Shown piece after piece: positions 44,741-54,321 of a stretch of 64,000 nt of DNA (position 1 is its first letter; each line of letters opens with the position of its first letter). The notes below the pieces were generated by a model. It was not told where the DNA came from and made no database searches. It was given only the letters and a program-made list of their open reading frames with translations. The stretch is from Cryomorpha ignava (lineage in GTDB: Bacteria; Bacteroidota; Bacteroidia; Flavobacteriales_D; Cryomorphaceae). Location: NCBI RefSeq assembly GCF_010686655.1, contig NZ_JAAGVY010000019.1:18046-82045 (forward strand), given 5' to 3'. Made by a program: the position numbers and the translations under genes.

Positions 44741-45139
44741 CTAATCACATTCGCAGATAACTGCCTTTTCGGGCAAGGCCACATTTATAAGTGTAGCGAG
44801 TGAATCAGCTATACTAAAAGTCATGCGCACTTTGCCGGGATCCAGGTTTGAATCAACCACGTATTTTTTTGGCTCATCATGAGTTTCACTCAATTTAAAA
44901 CGCACATCTCCTTTTTGTTTAGCCAAGCGCACATCAGCTGTATCAAGATCAAAACAAGCGAGCTGGCATAATGCCTTGTCTGTAATAAGCGGCTCTGAAT
45001 TTTGTAAGACTGTAAGCACTCGGTTTCCCGGAAGCCAATCTGTAAGAATGTGAAGGCGGTCATTAAAAAAGAAAAGCACGAGCACGCTCCCCATCAAAAC
45101 ACCAAAAATATATAGCCTAAGCCGTCGTCCGAATTTCAT
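44741..45139 (-). CDS. Small membrane-anchored conserved protein downstream of ald
   Basis: 132 residues. One N-terminal helix (LYIFGVLMGSVLVLFFF) after basic residues MKFGRRLR, then a soluble domain (WLPGNRVLTVLQNSEP, LCQLACFDLD) that ends AVICECD. Several Cys (LCQLAC and ICEC) might form disulfides or bind metal if exported. The start codon directly follows the ald stop with no gap, so translation is coupled. I do not know a function. Confidence 0.72.
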   Translation of the reverse strand: MKFGRRLRLYIFGVLMGSVLVLFFFNDRLHILTDWLPGNRVLTVLQNSEPLITDKALCQLACFDLDTADVRLAKQKGDVRFKLSETHDEPKKYVVDSNLDPGKVRMTFSIADSLATLINVALPEKAVICECD

Positions 45140-46360
45140 TTAAAAAGCTGCAAAAAGTAAGTCAATATCCTTGTAAGGAAGTCTAAAAACTTCACCAAGA
45201 GTCTCATTTGTAAGGGTTCCGTTGTAAATATAGACACCATGTCGAAAACCCATATCGCGCTTAATCAGGTTTGAGCAACCACCATTTTGACCAATATTGA
45301 GAATAAGCGGCAAAAAGATATTGCTCAGGGCAATAGATGCGGTACGGCTTACGCGCGATGCAATATTGGGAACACAATAATGTGTAACTCCGTGTTTAAC
45401 GAAAGTGGGATTTTGGTGATTTGTAACCTCCGAAGTTTCAAAACATCCGCCCTTATCTATGCTAATGTCTACAATGACAGATCCTGCTTTCATTCCAGAA
45501 ACCATCTCTTCGGTTACTACGGTGGGTGTACGTCCATCGCTTCCGCGAAGAGCGCCAATAACTACATCTGCCTGACGCAATGCTTTTTTCAAATCTTCGG
45601 GCTGTATTACAGAGGTAAAAAGCCGCTGTCCCAAATCATTTTGAATTCGGCGAAGGCGATAAATAGAGAAATCAAATACTTTTACTGACGCTCCAAAACC
45701 CAGTGCTGCCCGGCAAGCGTATTCTGCAACCGTTCCAGCGCCAATTATCACTACCTCGGTAGGTGCCACTCCAGATATTCCGCCAAACATCAACCCCTGG
45801 CCTTTACCGGCAATGCTTAAATGTTCGGCAGCGACCACCACGGCTGTATTTCCCGCAATTTCGCCCATAGCGCGCACAACAGGAAAAATCTGCTCTTCGT
45901 CTTGAATATAATCCCAGGCAATGGCAGAAACTTTCTTTTCCATTAGCTTGCGAAGCGTGTCTCTCGGCTGTACACTTAGCTGCAATGCCGAAAACAAGGT
46001 TTGCTTGTGGCCCATCATGCTTATTTCTTCATGACTTGGAGGAGCTACTTTCAGAACTAAATCGCATTGAAAAGCTTCTTTTCTATCGTAGGCTATTTTT
46101 GCTCCGGCTTCGCTGTACTGTTTATCTTCAAAATATGAACTCTTTCCCGCTTCCGATTCCACAACCACCTCGTGACCATTGCTTACAAGTACAGCCACAG
46201 CATCGGGCGTAAGCCCTACCCGCTTTTCCTGGTACGAGGTTTCACGCGGAATTCCAATTTGCAAGTGTTTTGAATGTTCGCCTACAGCCATTAGCTGCTC
46301 TTGGGGTTGCAGTGATGCCTGTCTTGCCAGGGCCTTTAGTGCTTCTTTGGAACTTACCAT
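45140..46360 (-). CDS. ald: Alanine dehydrogenase / transhydrogenase-alpha-like NAD(P) enzyme
   Basis: 406 residues. IGIPRETSYQEKRVGLTPDA is the conserved start of the AlaDH/PNT N-terminal domain. VVIIGAGTVAEYACRAALGF is the NAD-binding Rossmann loop and GSVIVDISIDKGGCFETSE the AlaDH signature. A roughly 25-residue extension precedes the domain, and the C-terminal end (NGTLTNETLGEVFRLPYKDI) is longer than in classical Ald. Members reversibly deaminate alanine to pyruvate; this Bacteroidota form is not proven. It lies 43 bp downstream of tsaE. Confidence 0.83.
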   Translation of the reverse strand: MVSSKEALKALARQASLQPQEQLMAVGEHSKHLQIGIPRETSYQEKRVGLTPDAVAVLVSNGHEVVVESEAGKSSYFEDKQYSEAGAKIAYDRKEAFQCDLVLKVAPPSHEEISMMGHKQTLFSALQLSVQPRDTLRKLMEKKVSAIAWDYIQDEEQIFPVVRAMGEIAGNTAVVVAAEHLSIAGKGQGLMFGGISGVAPTEVVIIGAGTVAEYACRAALGFGASVKVFDFSIYRLRRIQNDLGQRLFTSVIQPEDLKKALRQADVVIGALRGSDGRTPTVVTEEMVSGMKAGSVIVDISIDKGGCFETSEVTNHQNPTFVKHGVTHYCVPNIASRVSRTASIALSNIFLPLILNIGQNGGCSNLIKRDMGFRHGVYIYNGTLTNETLGEVFRLPYKDIDLLFAAF

Positions 46361-46403
46361 TGAGGAATTATTTTTTCAGCGCTTGAAAGTACACATTTTG
46401 CGC

Positions 46404-46823
46404 TCACGAAGGTAATTCTACTTTTATTTTACGCACATTTTCTTCTTCATTTATGAAAATCTTTACCGTTTCATCAGGCAAAAGGGCCTCAATTTTTTCT
46501 GGCCATTCCATAAAGCACCAGGCATCGCTGTAAAAATATTCTTCATAACCAATATCGTAAACTTCATCAATCGACTCAATTCGGTAAAAATCGAAATGGT
46601 AAACGGGTTTATTTTCGGCGTCGCGGTATTCGTTCACAATCGAAAAAGTAGGACTGCTTCCCGGCTCTTTAACGCCCAGAATTTCAATAAACTGGAGGAT
46701 TAAAGTGGTTTTGCCCACCCCCATATTTCCATAAAAGGCAAAAAGCCGGAAATCTCCGGCCTTTCTCAATATGTCGCGGGCAATTTTTGGTAAATCGCCC
46801 GTAGATTCTGCGCTGTATTCCAC
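46404..46823 (-). CDS. tsaE: tRNA t6A biosynthesis ATPase TsaE
   Basis: 139 residues. FYGNMGVGKTTLILQFIE (P-loop), SSPTFSIVNEYRD, YHFDFYRI and WCFMEWPEKIEALLPDE are TsaE signatures. It energises the TsaBD complex that makes threonylcarbamoyl-adenosine at position 37 of ANN-decoding tRNAs. The start is GTG at 46823, 6 bp after the porX stop. Confidence 0.94.
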   Translation of the reverse strand: MEYSAESTGDLPKIARDILRKAGDFRLFAFYGNMGVGKTTLILQFIEILGVKEPGSSPTFSIVNEYRDAENKPVYHFDFYRIESIDEVYDIGYEEYFYSDAWCFMEWPEKIEALLPDETVKIFINEEENVRKIKVELPS

Positions 46824-46829
46824 TTCGTT

Positions 46830-48377
46830 CTATTTTGCAGTAAGTTTCACTATAGGAATTAAGACCTCTTGCAGCGAAATTCCGCCGTGCTGAAAGGTGT
46901 CCTTGTAATACCTCATAAAGTGGTTGTAATTATTTGGATAGACAAAGTACTGTCTTTCTTTGGCAAATATATACGAGCTGGTCATATTGGTTTTTGGCAA
47001 AAATCCATCTTCCGGTTTTGTAATCGCAAACACATCTTTGCTGTCGTAGTTTAGATTTCTACCTTGCTTGTATCGCAAATTCGTACTCGTATTTCTGTCG
47101 CCAATTACTTTTATGGGTTCATTTACTTGAACTGTTCCGTGATCTGTTGTAATAATTACCCTTCCTTTTTTCTCTGCGATAGTTTGCAAAATATCGCGTA
47201 GTGGCGAATGCTCAAACCAACTCAAAGTGAGCGATCTATATGCCGAATCATCATCAGCCAGCTCGCGAATCATTTCCATATCTGTTCGCGCATGCGAGAG
47301 CATATCCACAAAGTTGTATACGATTACGTTAAGCTCATTGGTCATTAAATTCGAAACATTGTCGGCAAGCTTTCTACCGGCATCGAGCTTCGTAATTTTA
47401 TTGTAGCTCATTTTTATATCCTTGCCAAGGCGCTTCAACTGATTTTGAAGCAATTCCTCTTCGTGCATATTTTTACCGCCCTCATCTTCATCATTAATCC
47501 AAAGTTTGGGGTAAAGCTTTTGAATTTCGCTCGGCATAAGGCCGGCAAAAAGTGAATTACGCGCGTATTGTGTAGCCGTAGGAAGAATACTGAAATAAAT
47601 ATCTTCTTCATTTACATGAAAATACTGATTCAATACCGGCTCAATAAATTTCCATTGATCGTAACGCAAATTGTCAATCACGATTAAAAAAAGTGGATCT
47701 TTCTTAATTTCAGGAGCAATTTTATGCTTAAAAATATTGTGCGACATAAGCGGAGCTTCATCGCTATTTTCATGAAGCCAGCCTACATAATTTTCGCTCA
47801 GGTATTTCGAAAAATAGCTGTTCGCCTCGGTTTTCTGCATCGTGAGCACTTCTTCCATTACACCATCACTGCCACTTTCGAGCTCAAGCTCCCAAAAAAC
47901 CAGCTTTCTATAAAGATCTTTCCAGTCTTCCACATCGAGCCTGTCATTCAGCGTCATGCCTATTTGGCGAAAAGCAGACTGGTAATTTGAAGTCGTTTTT
48001 TCATTGATGAGCTTCTTGTTCTCCAGGTTTTTCTTGATAGAAAGTAAAATCTGATTCGGGTTAACCGGCTTTATAAGGTAATCAGAGATTTTAGAACCAA
48101 TGGCGTCTTCCATAATAGACTCTTCCTCGCTTTTGGTAATCATTACCACAGGCACATTGGGTTTTATTTCCTTAATCCTACTCAGGGTTTCAAGACCCGA
48201 TAGACCGGGCATATTTTCATCCAGAAAGATAATATCGAAAGTCTCCTCTTCGGCAAGTTCAACAGCATCGTGGCCGTTATTAACCGTTTTTACAACAAAT
48301 CCTTTCTCTTGCAAAAAGAGAACGTGTGGTTTCAGGAGTTCGATTTCATCGTCGGCCCAGAGTATTTTTGATGGCAT
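46830..48377 (-). CDS. porX: PorX: response regulator with PglZ-type phosphatase domain
   Basis: 515 residues. Residues 1-120 form a receiver domain (ILWADDEIE, FDIIFLDENMPGLSG with the phospho-Asp near 52, VVMITKSEEE, YLIKPVNP). After a helical linker the PglZ / alkaline-phosphatase-like domain has LFLIVIDNLRYDQWKF, SILPTATQYARNSLFAG, YNFVDMLSHAR and VIITTDHGTVQV, with metal ligands in place. PorX regulates the type IX secretion system in Porphyromonas gingivalis with the PorY kinase and an ECF sigma factor. It is first in the run porX-tsaE-ald. Confidence 0.93.
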   Translation of the reverse strand: MPSKILWADDEIELLKPHVLFLQEKGFVVKTVNNGHDAVELAEEETFDIIFLDENMPGLSGLETLSRIKEIKPNVPVVMITKSEEESIMEDAIGSKISDYLIKPVNPNQILLSIKKNLENKKLINEKTTSNYQSAFRQIGMTLNDRLDVEDWKDLYRKLVFWELELESGSDGVMEEVLTMQKTEANSYFSKYLSENYVGWLHENSDEAPLMSHNIFKHKIAPEIKKDPLFLIVIDNLRYDQWKFIEPVLNQYFHVNEEDIYFSILPTATQYARNSLFAGLMPSEIQKLYPKLWINDEDEGGKNMHEEELLQNQLKRLGKDIKMSYNKITKLDAGRKLADNVSNLMTNELNVIVYNFVDMLSHARTDMEMIRELADDDSAYRSLTLSWFEHSPLRDILQTIAEKKGRVIITTDHGTVQVNEPIKVIGDRNTSTNLRYKQGRNLNYDSKDVFAITKPEDGFLPKTNMTSSYIFAKERQYFVYPNNYNHFMRYYKDTFQHGGISLQEVLIPIVKLTAK

Positions 48378-48391
48378 ATAATTTACAGGTT

Positions 48392-48423
48392 TTTGTTAGA
48401 ACACCAATAATGGCGTACTTTTG
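48392..48423 (+). promoter_or_regulatory. Promoter TTTG-N20-TACTTTTG for the HD hydrolase gene
   Basis: TTTG at 48392-48395, a 20 bp spacer and TACTTTTG at 48416-48423 fit the Bacteroidota -33/-7 consensus very well. The ATG at 48475 is about 45 nt after the predicted start. This is the best complete promoter in the window. Confidence 0.65.
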
Positions 48424-48474
48424 ACACTTATAACAAAATTCGCGCCGCTTTAGTGTGCAATGTCAGCATAAATC

Positions 48475-49737
48475 ATGGGTGAAATAAACTTATTTGAACC
48501 ATTTAACAAACGCAAAATTTTAAACGATCCGGTTTATGGGTTTATAACAATGCCCAACGAATTGATTTACGATTTGGTAGAACACCCTTATTTTCAGCGC
48601 TTACGGCGAATAAAGCAGGTAGGCATGTCGCATCTGGTGTATCCGGGCGCCAATCATACCCGGTTTCACCATGCCTTGGGTGCCACCCATCTTATGCAAA
48701 CCGCTATTACCAATCTGCGCGAAAAAGGCATTGAAATCAGTGAAGAAGAAGCTCGGGGCGCACTGGTAGCCATTCTCTTACACGACATTGGTCACGGGCC
48801 GTTTTCGCATAGCCTTGAGTTTACTGTTGTAAAAAATGTGAGCCACGAGGTTATTTCTGCGCTGCTAATGGAACGACTCAACAAAGAGTTTAAGGGTGCC
48901 CTTACTACCGGAATTAAAATTTTTAAGGGAGAATATCCAAAACCCTTTTTGCACCAATTGGTAAGCAGCCAGCTCGACATGGACAGACTGGATTATTTGT
49001 CGCGCGACAGCTTTTACACCGGTGTATCTGAAGGTGTTGTAAGCAATCAGCGAATTATAAAGATGCTGAATGTATATGATAATAATCTGGTGGTAGAGGA
49101 AAAAGGCATTTATTCTATCGAAAAATTTATTGTCGCTCGCCGGCTAATGTACTGGCAAGTATATCTGCATAAAACGGTGGTTTCTGCCGAAAGGCTGCTA
49201 ATTAATATTCTGACACGGGCGAAATTTTGTGCCCGACGTGGCGATAAGCTTTTTGGATCGCCGCCCTTATGCTATTTTCTTTATCACGATTATGGACGCG
49301 AAGACTTTGTAAACGATCCCGAAGTTATTGACACATTTGTAAAGCTTGACGATATCGACATAATGGGAGCCATAAAAGTGTGGACAAATCATGAAGACAA
49401 AATTTTGAGTGATCTCTGCACTAAATTGACAGACAGAAGGCTGCCCAGCGTCATTCTCAGCAAAAGCCCATTTGATGAAAGTGAGATAAATAAATTAAAG
49501 CAGAAAACGATGGATTTGCTACACCTCAATACAGAAGAGGTGAAATATTATTTTCACTTAGATGTTTTAGAAAATCACGCTTACGACAGCGCTATAGATG
49601 GTATAAATATTCTGACTAAAACCGGCAATTTAATTGACCTTGCAGAAGCATCAGACAATCGTACATTGCTCGCTCAAACCGAAGCGGTGAAAAAGTATGT
49701 TTTGTACTTTCCCAAAGAGGTTAAAAAGAATGCTTAA
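48475..49737 (+). CDS. HD-domain hydrolase (dGTPase/SAMHD1-like)
   Basis: 420 residues. VEHPYFQRLRRIKQVG, YPGANHTRFHHALGATHLM (first metal His), LLHDIGHGPFSHSLE (HD pair) and QLVSSQLDMDRLDYLSRDS match the YwfO/SAMHD1-like HD superfamily. Such proteins hydrolyse (d)NTPs or related phosphates. A single copy upstream of the lpx genes is a common Bacteroidota arrangement as I remember it. Confidence 0.9.
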   Translation: MGEINLFEPFNKRKILNDPVYGFITMPNELIYDLVEHPYFQRLRRIKQVGMSHLVYPGANHTRFHHALGATHLMQTAITNLREKGIEISEEEARGALVAILLHDIGHGPFSHSLEFTVVKNVSHEVISALLMERLNKEFKGALTTGIKIFKGEYPKPFLHQLVSSQLDMDRLDYLSRDSFYTGVSEGVVSNQRIIKMLNVYDNNLVVEEKGIYSIEKFIVARRLMYWQVYLHKTVVSAERLLINILTRAKFCARRGDKLFGSPPLCYFLYHDYGREDFVNDPEVIDTFVKLDDIDIMGAIKVWTNHEDKILSDLCTKLTDRRLPSVILSKSPFDESEINKLKQKTMDLLHLNTEEVKYYFHLDVLENHAYDSAIDGINILTKTGNLIDLAEASDNRTLLAQTEAVKKYVLYFPKEVKKNA

Positions 49738-49767
49738 AGCCTTGATAAAGCCATACATATTAATTTA

Positions 49768-49775
49768 TATATTTG
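49768..49775 (+). promoter_or_regulatory. -7 promoter box TATATTTG for the lpx operon
   Basis: Exact TAnnTTTG match ending 4 bp before the lpxD ATG at 49780, so the transcript would be leaderless or nearly so. A TTG at 49742-49744 is the nearest -33 candidate. Confidence 0.5.
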
Positions 49776-49779
49776 GGCG

Positions 49780-50829
49780 ATGAAATTTTCAGCGTCCCAA
49801 ATAGCACAACTTCTTGAAGGAGAAATTGTTGGTGATCCCGAAGCGGAAGTATCCGGCTTGAGCAAGATTGAAGAAGGCTCGGAAGGAACGCTTTCATTTC
49901 TTGCAAACCCAAAGTATGCCAGTCATATTTACACTACCGGCGCCACGCTTGTAATCGTGGGAAAAGATTTTGAACCCGAAAAACCAATTCCCGATACCTG
50001 CACTTTAATTAAGGTTAGCGACCCCTATGCAAGCTTTTCAAAACTGCTCGACCTGTATAATCAGATAAAGCACGATAAAAAAGGCGTTGCCGAAACTGCA
50101 TTTGTAGACAAAACTGCAACCATAGGTGAAGATGTGTATGTAGGTGCAAATGCGGTAATAGACAGTGGAGTAAAAATAGCCGCTAATGCTAAAATTTATC
50201 CACAGGCGTATTTAGGTTCGAATGTTACTGTTGGCAAAAACACCATTATTCATCCCGGTGTACGCATTCTTTCTGATTGTGTAATTGGGAATGACTGTGT
50301 GATTCATGCCGGCGTAATTATTGGCGGAGATGGTTTTGGCTTTACGCCGAATAGCGAAAACAATTACCAAAAGGTGGCTCAGATAGGCAATGTAATTATT
50401 GAAGACCACGTAGAGATTGGCGCAAATACCACTATTGACCGCGCAACACTTGGAAGCACCATTATCCGCAAGGGAGCCAAAATTGATAACCTTATTCAAA
50501 TTGCTCACAACGTAGAGATCGGCGAAAACACCGTAATTGCTGCTCAAACAGGCATTGCCGGCTCTACCAAAATTGGTAAAAACTGCATGATTGGCGGCCA
50601 AGTTGGAATCATAGGACACATTACCATAGCCGATGGCACCATGATTGCTGCGCAAAGCGGAATAGGCGCATCGATTAAAGACAGAGCTATACTTCAGGGA
50701 TCTCCTGCATTTTCTATCGGAGAATACAAAAAAGCTTATGTCGGATTTAGAAAGTTACCAGAAATAATGAAGCAGATCAATACGCTTCAGGAAGAGCTGG
50801 CCGCTTTAAAACGAACTACAGAATTATGA
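49780..50829 (+). CDS. lpxD: UDP-3-O-acylglucosamine N-acyltransferase
   Basis: 349 residues. The N-terminal uridine-binding domain ([37 protein letters not shown]) is followed by a left-handed beta-helix with [18 protein letters not shown] (catalytic His) and [10 protein letters not shown]. It adds the N-linked hydroxyacyl chain in lipid A synthesis. It overlaps lpxC-fabZ by 4 bp (ATGA). Confidence 0.96.
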   Translation: MKFSASQIAQLLEGEIVGDPEAEVSGLSKIEEGSEGTLSFLANPKYASHIYTTGATLVIVGKDFEPEKPIPDTCTLIKVSDPYASFSKLLDLYNQIKHDKKGVAETAFVDKTATIGEDVYVGANAVIDSGVKIAANAKIYPQAYLGSNVTVGKNTIIHPGVRILSDCVIGNDCVIHAGVIIGGDGFGFTPNSENNYQKVAQIGNVIIEDHVEIGANTTIDRATLGSTIIRKGAKIDNLIQIAHNVEIGENTVIAAQTGIAGSTKIGKNCMIGGQVGIIGHITIADGTMIAAQSGIGASIKDRAILQGSPAFSIGEYKKAYVGFRKLPEIMKQINTLQEELAALKRTTEL

Positions 50830-52229
50830 GCATAAAACAGCGTACCCTTGCTGCCCCTATTGAATTGAGCGGTATAGGCCTTCATTCAGGAGAAAAGGTT
50901 AAAATAAGCATTCATCCCGCTCCTGAAAACCATGGATACGTTTTTCAACGCGTTGATATGGATGGGCAACCTACTATTAAAGCCGACGTTGATAATGTGG
51001 TTTCTACCCAGCGCGGTACCACAATAGCCGAAAATGGAGCGAAGGTTTTTACAACGGAGCATGTACTCGCTGCTATTTACGGTTGCGAGATCGATAATGC
51101 GCTGATCAAATTAAACGGGCCTGAAGTTCCGATAATGGACGGGAGCGCAAAACCCTTTGTAGATGCCATTGAAAATGTGGGATACACAGAGCAAGATGCT
51201 GATCGAGAATATTTTACGCTAAAGGAAAATCTTTACTATGAAGACGACAAAGGCTATGTAGAAATGCTTGCTGTTCCTACACCTGGTCAAGAATTTCGTG
51301 TTACAGTAATGGTAGATTACAACTCGCCTGTACTGGGCACGCAACATGCCTCAATGTACGATATCAGCGAGTTTAAGAAAGAGATTTCGGGCTGCCGTAC
51401 TTTCGTTTTTCTTCGAGAAATTGAAGAGCTGGCTAAAAATAATTTGATAAAAGGAGGCGATCTTGACAATGCAATCGTACTTGTAGAAAAAGAACGCAGC
51501 CAGGAAGAGTATCAGAAAATAGCCAAGCTTTTAGGCAAAGATTACAGCAATTTAAAGGTAGAAGGAATAGGTGTACTAAACACCGTAAAGCTGAAATTTG
51601 AAAACGAGCCTGCGCGTCACAAACTTCTCGATATTGTTGGTGATTTAGCTCTTGTAGGCAAATTTTTTCGCGGGCATATACTCGCGGCACGTCCGGGTCA
51701 TGCGGGCAATACTGCTTTTGGCAAGATTATAAAGCAGCTTATTAAAGATGAGAAAAAGGCGGCTCCCAAATTTGATCTCACCAAAGAGCCGGTTTACGAT
51801 GTAAATCAAATAATGAATATTTTACCACATAGATATCCATTTTTGATGGTAGATAAAATTATTGAGCTTTCTGAAAACTCAGTTGTTGGTGTGAAAAATG
51901 TAACGTTTAACGAGCCATTTTTTCAGGGTCACTTTCCGGGAAACCCTGTAATGCCAGGCGTTTTGCAAGTAGAAGCAATGGCTCAAGTAGGTGGCGTACT
52001 CGCGCTGCACAATGTGGAAGACCCTGAATTGTGGAGCACTTATTTTTTGAAAATGGATGCCGTAAAATTCAAACGCAAAGTTGTTCCAGGCGATACCGTA
52101 GTGTTTACAATGGAGCTCATTTCACCCATTCGCCGAGGACTTGTGCAAATGAGAGGAAGAGGATATGTTAATGGCCAAGTAGTTTCTGAAGGCGACTTGA
52201 TGGCTCAAATTGTTAAGGACAAAGCTTAA
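50826..52229 (+). CDS. lpxC-fabZ: Bifunctional LpxC deacetylase / FabZ dehydratase fusion
   Basis: 467 residues. The LpxC part (1 to about 310) has [31 protein letters not shown] and [18 protein letters not shown], covering zinc and catalytic residues of UDP-3-O-acyl-GlcNAc deacetylase. The FabZ part (about 320-467) has [17 protein letters not shown] and [20 protein letters not shown], the hot-dog fold His and Glu of 3-hydroxyacyl-ACP dehydratase. The fusion is characteristic of Bacteroidota and couples lipid A and fatty acid synthesis. Confidence 0.97.
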   Translation: MSIKQRTLAAPIELSGIGLHSGEKVKISIHPAPENHGYVFQRVDMDGQPTIKADVDNVVSTQRGTTIAENGAKVFTTEHVLAAIYGCEIDNALIKLNGPEVPIMDGSAKPFVDAIENVGYTEQDADREYFTLKENLYYEDDKGYVEMLAVPTPGQEFRVTVMVDYNSPVLGTQHASMYDISEFKKEISGCRTFVFLREIEELAKNNLIKGGDLDNAIVLVEKERSQEEYQKIAKLLGKDYSNLKVEGIGVLNTVKLKFENEPARHKLLDIVGDLALVGKFFRGHILAARPGHAGNTAFGKIIKQLIKDEKKAAPKFDLTKEPVYDVNQIMNILPHRYPFLMVDKIIELSENSVVGVKNVTFNEPFFQGHFPGNPVMPGVLQVEAMAQVGGVLALHNVEDPELWSTYFLKMDAVKFKRKVVPGDTVVFTMELISPIRRGLVQMRGRGYVNGQVVSEGDLMAQIVKDKA

Positions 52230-53011
52230 TGGTGGGCAAATTAGTAAGTATTCATCCCGACGCAAAGATTGGTAAAAACGTAACTATCGGGCCGTTTACC
52301 ACCATTCACGGAGATGTGGAAATTGGTGAAGGCACGGTTATTCATTCTAACGTTACCATTATGGATGGTGCACGGATCGGTAAGAACTGTCAGATTTTTC
52401 CGGGTGCCGTTATTTCTGCTATTCCGCAAGATTTGAAATTTGCGGGCGAAATTACCACTGCCGAAATTGGTGACAATACCACCATCCGCGAATGCGTAAC
52501 CATTAACCGTGGCACCATAGACAGACACACCACCAGAGTAGGAAGCAATTGTCTTTTAATGGCTTACACTCATTTAGGACACGATGTAATAGTAGGTAAT
52601 CACTGCATCTTGGCCAATGCCGCATCTATTGCTGGCCACGTTACAATACATGATTATGCCATATTGGAGGGAGTAGTTGCTGTGCAGCAATTTCTATCTA
52701 TCGGCAAGCATGCTTTTGTAGCTGGTGGCTCACTGGTGCGCAAAAATGTGCCGCCTTATGTAAAAGCTGCTCGCGAACCGCTTAGTTATGCCGGAGTTAA
52801 CGCCATAGGCTTGCGTCGAAGAGGAATGAGCACCGAGACCATAGCGCTGATTGAAAATACGTATCGGATGATTTATATTTCAAACAAAAATGTATCAGTC
52901 GGACTTCAGGCAGTAGAATCAGAAATTCCCGATTGTCCTGAAAAAGATGAAATTGTAAATTTCATTAAGTTGTCTGAAAAAGGCATTATTCGCGGCCCCG
53001 TTAATGATTGA
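52229..53011 (+). CDS. lpxA: UDP-N-acetylglucosamine O-acyltransferase
   Basis: 260 residues with a long run of hexapeptide repeats from VSIHPDAKIGKNVTIGPFTT. LLMAYTHLGHDVIVGNHCI contains the catalytic-His region and GVVAVQQFLSIGKHAFVAGG the LpxA-specific turn. The helical C-terminal domain starts near 195. First committed acylation of lipid A. It overlaps lpxC-fabZ by 1 bp and the ABC ATPase gene by 8 bp. Confidence 0.96.
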   Translation: MVGKLVSIHPDAKIGKNVTIGPFTTIHGDVEIGEGTVIHSNVTIMDGARIGKNCQIFPGAVISAIPQDLKFAGEITTAEIGDNTTIRECVTINRGTIDRHTTRVGSNCLLMAYTHLGHDVIVGNHCILANAASIAGHVTIHDYAILEGVVAVQQFLSIGKHAFVAGGSLVRKNVPPYVKAAREPLSYAGVNAIGLRRRGMSTETIALIENTYRMIYISNKNVSVGLQAVESEIPDCPEKDEIVNFIKLSEKGIIRGPVND

Positions 53012-53633
53012 AATTGAATTAAAAAATGTTGGGAAACGGTTTAACCGCGACTGGATTTTTCGCAATTGGTCGGCCACGCTCAACCCGGAATCTGCCTACG
53101 TAGTTTTAGGCGGCAATGGCTCCGGAAAAAGCACTGCCCTCCGGGTGCTGCTGGGATACGCTCCCCAAAGCGAGGGTGAGCTTTTATTTCGCATTGATGG
53201 AAAGAAAATTGATCAAAATCAAGTTTACAAACATTTTAGTTTTTGCAGCCCTTACCTTGAATTATACGAAGAGTTGACGCTGGACGAAATGGCTAAATTT
53301 CATTTCTCATTAAAGCCGCTGCTTCCGCAAATGGATTTAGCGCATTTTGCTGAATACGTGCATCTTGAGGCCTCGCGAAACAAACCGGTAAAGTATTTTT
53401 CATCGGGTATGAAACAACGTCTCCGGCTTGGTTTAGCGCTTTACAGCGATACCAAAGGAGTTTTTTTAGACGAGCCTATTTCAAATCTTGATCGATTTGG
53501 AATTGACTGGTACCGCAATGTAGTACAGGAGCTAAGAAAAGATCGATTATTAATTGTAGCTTCGAACAAGCAAACAGATGAATACTTTTTTTGCGATCAA
53601 AAAATAAACATTGAGGATTTCAAACACAGGTAA
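53004..53633 (+). CDS. Stand-alone ABC transporter ATPase
   Basis: 209 residues. GGNGSGKST is Walker A, FSSGMKQRLRLGLAL the signature loop and GVFLDEPISNLD Walker B; the switch region ends IVASNKQTDEYFF, where the usual His is replaced by Asn (SNKQ). No permease gene is adjacent. It is locked between lpxA (8 bp overlap) and efp, as in other Bacteroidota I recall. The partner permease or a non-transport role is unknown. Confidence 0.86.
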   Translation: MIEIELKNVGKRFNRDWIFRNWSATLNPESAYVVLGGNGSGKSTALRVLLGYAPQSEGELLFRIDGKKIDQNQVYKHFSFCSPYLELYEELTLDEMAKFHFSLKPLLPQMDLAHFAEYVHLEASRNKPVKYFSSGMKQRLRLGLALYSDTKGVFLDEPISNLDRFGIDWYRNVVQELRKDRLLIVASNKQTDEYFFCDQKINIEDFKHR

Positions 53634-53638
53634 TTTTT

Positions 53639-53646
53639 TAAATTTG
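53639..53646 (+). promoter_or_regulatory. -7 promoter box TAAATTTG for efp
   Basis: Exact TAnnTTTG match 17 bp before the efp ATG. It suggests efp can be transcribed separately from the lpx operon. Confidence 0.5.
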
Positions 53647-53663
53647 ACAATAAATATTCAATA

Positions 53664-54230
53664 ATGGCTAATACATCTGACATCAGAAACGGGCTCTGCA
53701 TTAAATTCAATGGAATGCTCTGCACAATAATTGATTTTCAACACGTAAAACCGGGCAAAGGCCCTGCTTTCGTGCGAACCAAAATGAGAAATATTGAAAC
53801 CGGAAAAGTTCTCGAAAACACTTTCTCTGCGGGCCACAACATTGATATAGTGCGCATTGAGCATCGTCCGTACCAGTATTTATATGAAGAGGGAATTGGC
53901 TATCACTTCATGCACACAGAGACGTATGAGCAGATTTTCATAGATAAAAAACTGGTTGAAAAGCCCGAATTTTTGAGAGAAGAAATGATCTGCACCATTA
54001 TATATCACGCCGATGAGGAAATTCCGTTGATGGTTGAGCTGCCTTCATTTATTGAAGCCACAGTTACTTATACTGAACCGGGACTGAAGGGCGACACCGC
54101 CACAAATACCATGAAACCTGCAACAATAGATACCGGAGCAGAAATTAGAGTTCCTCTTTTTATCGATACCGATGATAAAATAAAAGTAGATACCAGAACG
54201 GGGATTTATAGCGAGCGGGTTAAGGAGTAG
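53664..54230 (+). CDS. efp: Translation elongation factor P
   Basis: 188 residues, the normal length. IRNGLCIKFNGMLCTIIDFQHVKPGKGPAF is the KOW-like domain I, with the Lys of VKPGKGPA at the usual modification tip. VTYTEPGLKGDTATNTMKPA is the conserved domain II/III segment. It relieves ribosome stalling at polyproline. The stop TAG lies inside the first copy of the palindromic repeat that follows, yet the protein ends at the usual place (RVKE). Confidence 0.97.
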   Translation: MANTSDIRNGLCIKFNGMLCTIIDFQHVKPGKGPAFVRTKMRNIETGKVLENTFSAGHNIDIVRIEHRPYQYLYEEGIGYHFMHTETYEQIFIDKKLVEKPEFLREEMICTIIYHADEEIPLMVELPSFIEATVTYTEPGLKGDTATNTMKPATIDTGAEIRVPLFIDTDDKIKVDTRTGIYSERVKE

Positions 54231-54321
54231 AGACAAGGGCATGCGCAGTAGAGACAAGGCATGCGCAGTAGAGACAAGGGCATGCGCAGCGCAGTAGAGA
54301 CAAGGCATGCCTTGTCTCTAC
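54227..54321. repeat. Tandem and palindromic repeat array between efp and the DUF3352-like gene
   Basis: Four copies of a unit beginning GTAGAGACAAGGCATGC lie head to tail at 54227-54247, 54248-54267, 54268-54293 and 54294-54321. Copies one and three have an extra G, and copy three a GCGCA duplication. The last copy is completed by its inverted arm to a perfect 28 bp palindrome (54294-54321) able to form a 14 bp stem. The TAG in the first copy is the efp stop, and the TAG in the right arm read on the minus strand is the stop of the convergent gene. The palindrome could act as a bidirectional terminator. Confidence 0.9.

Noticed and set aside
50212..50655. 147-codon minus-strand frame inside lpxD
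   Set aside because: Antisense shadow of the hexapeptide repeats of LpxD, rich in Asn and Ala with no family match; the same applies to the frame at 52241-52528 inside lpxA.
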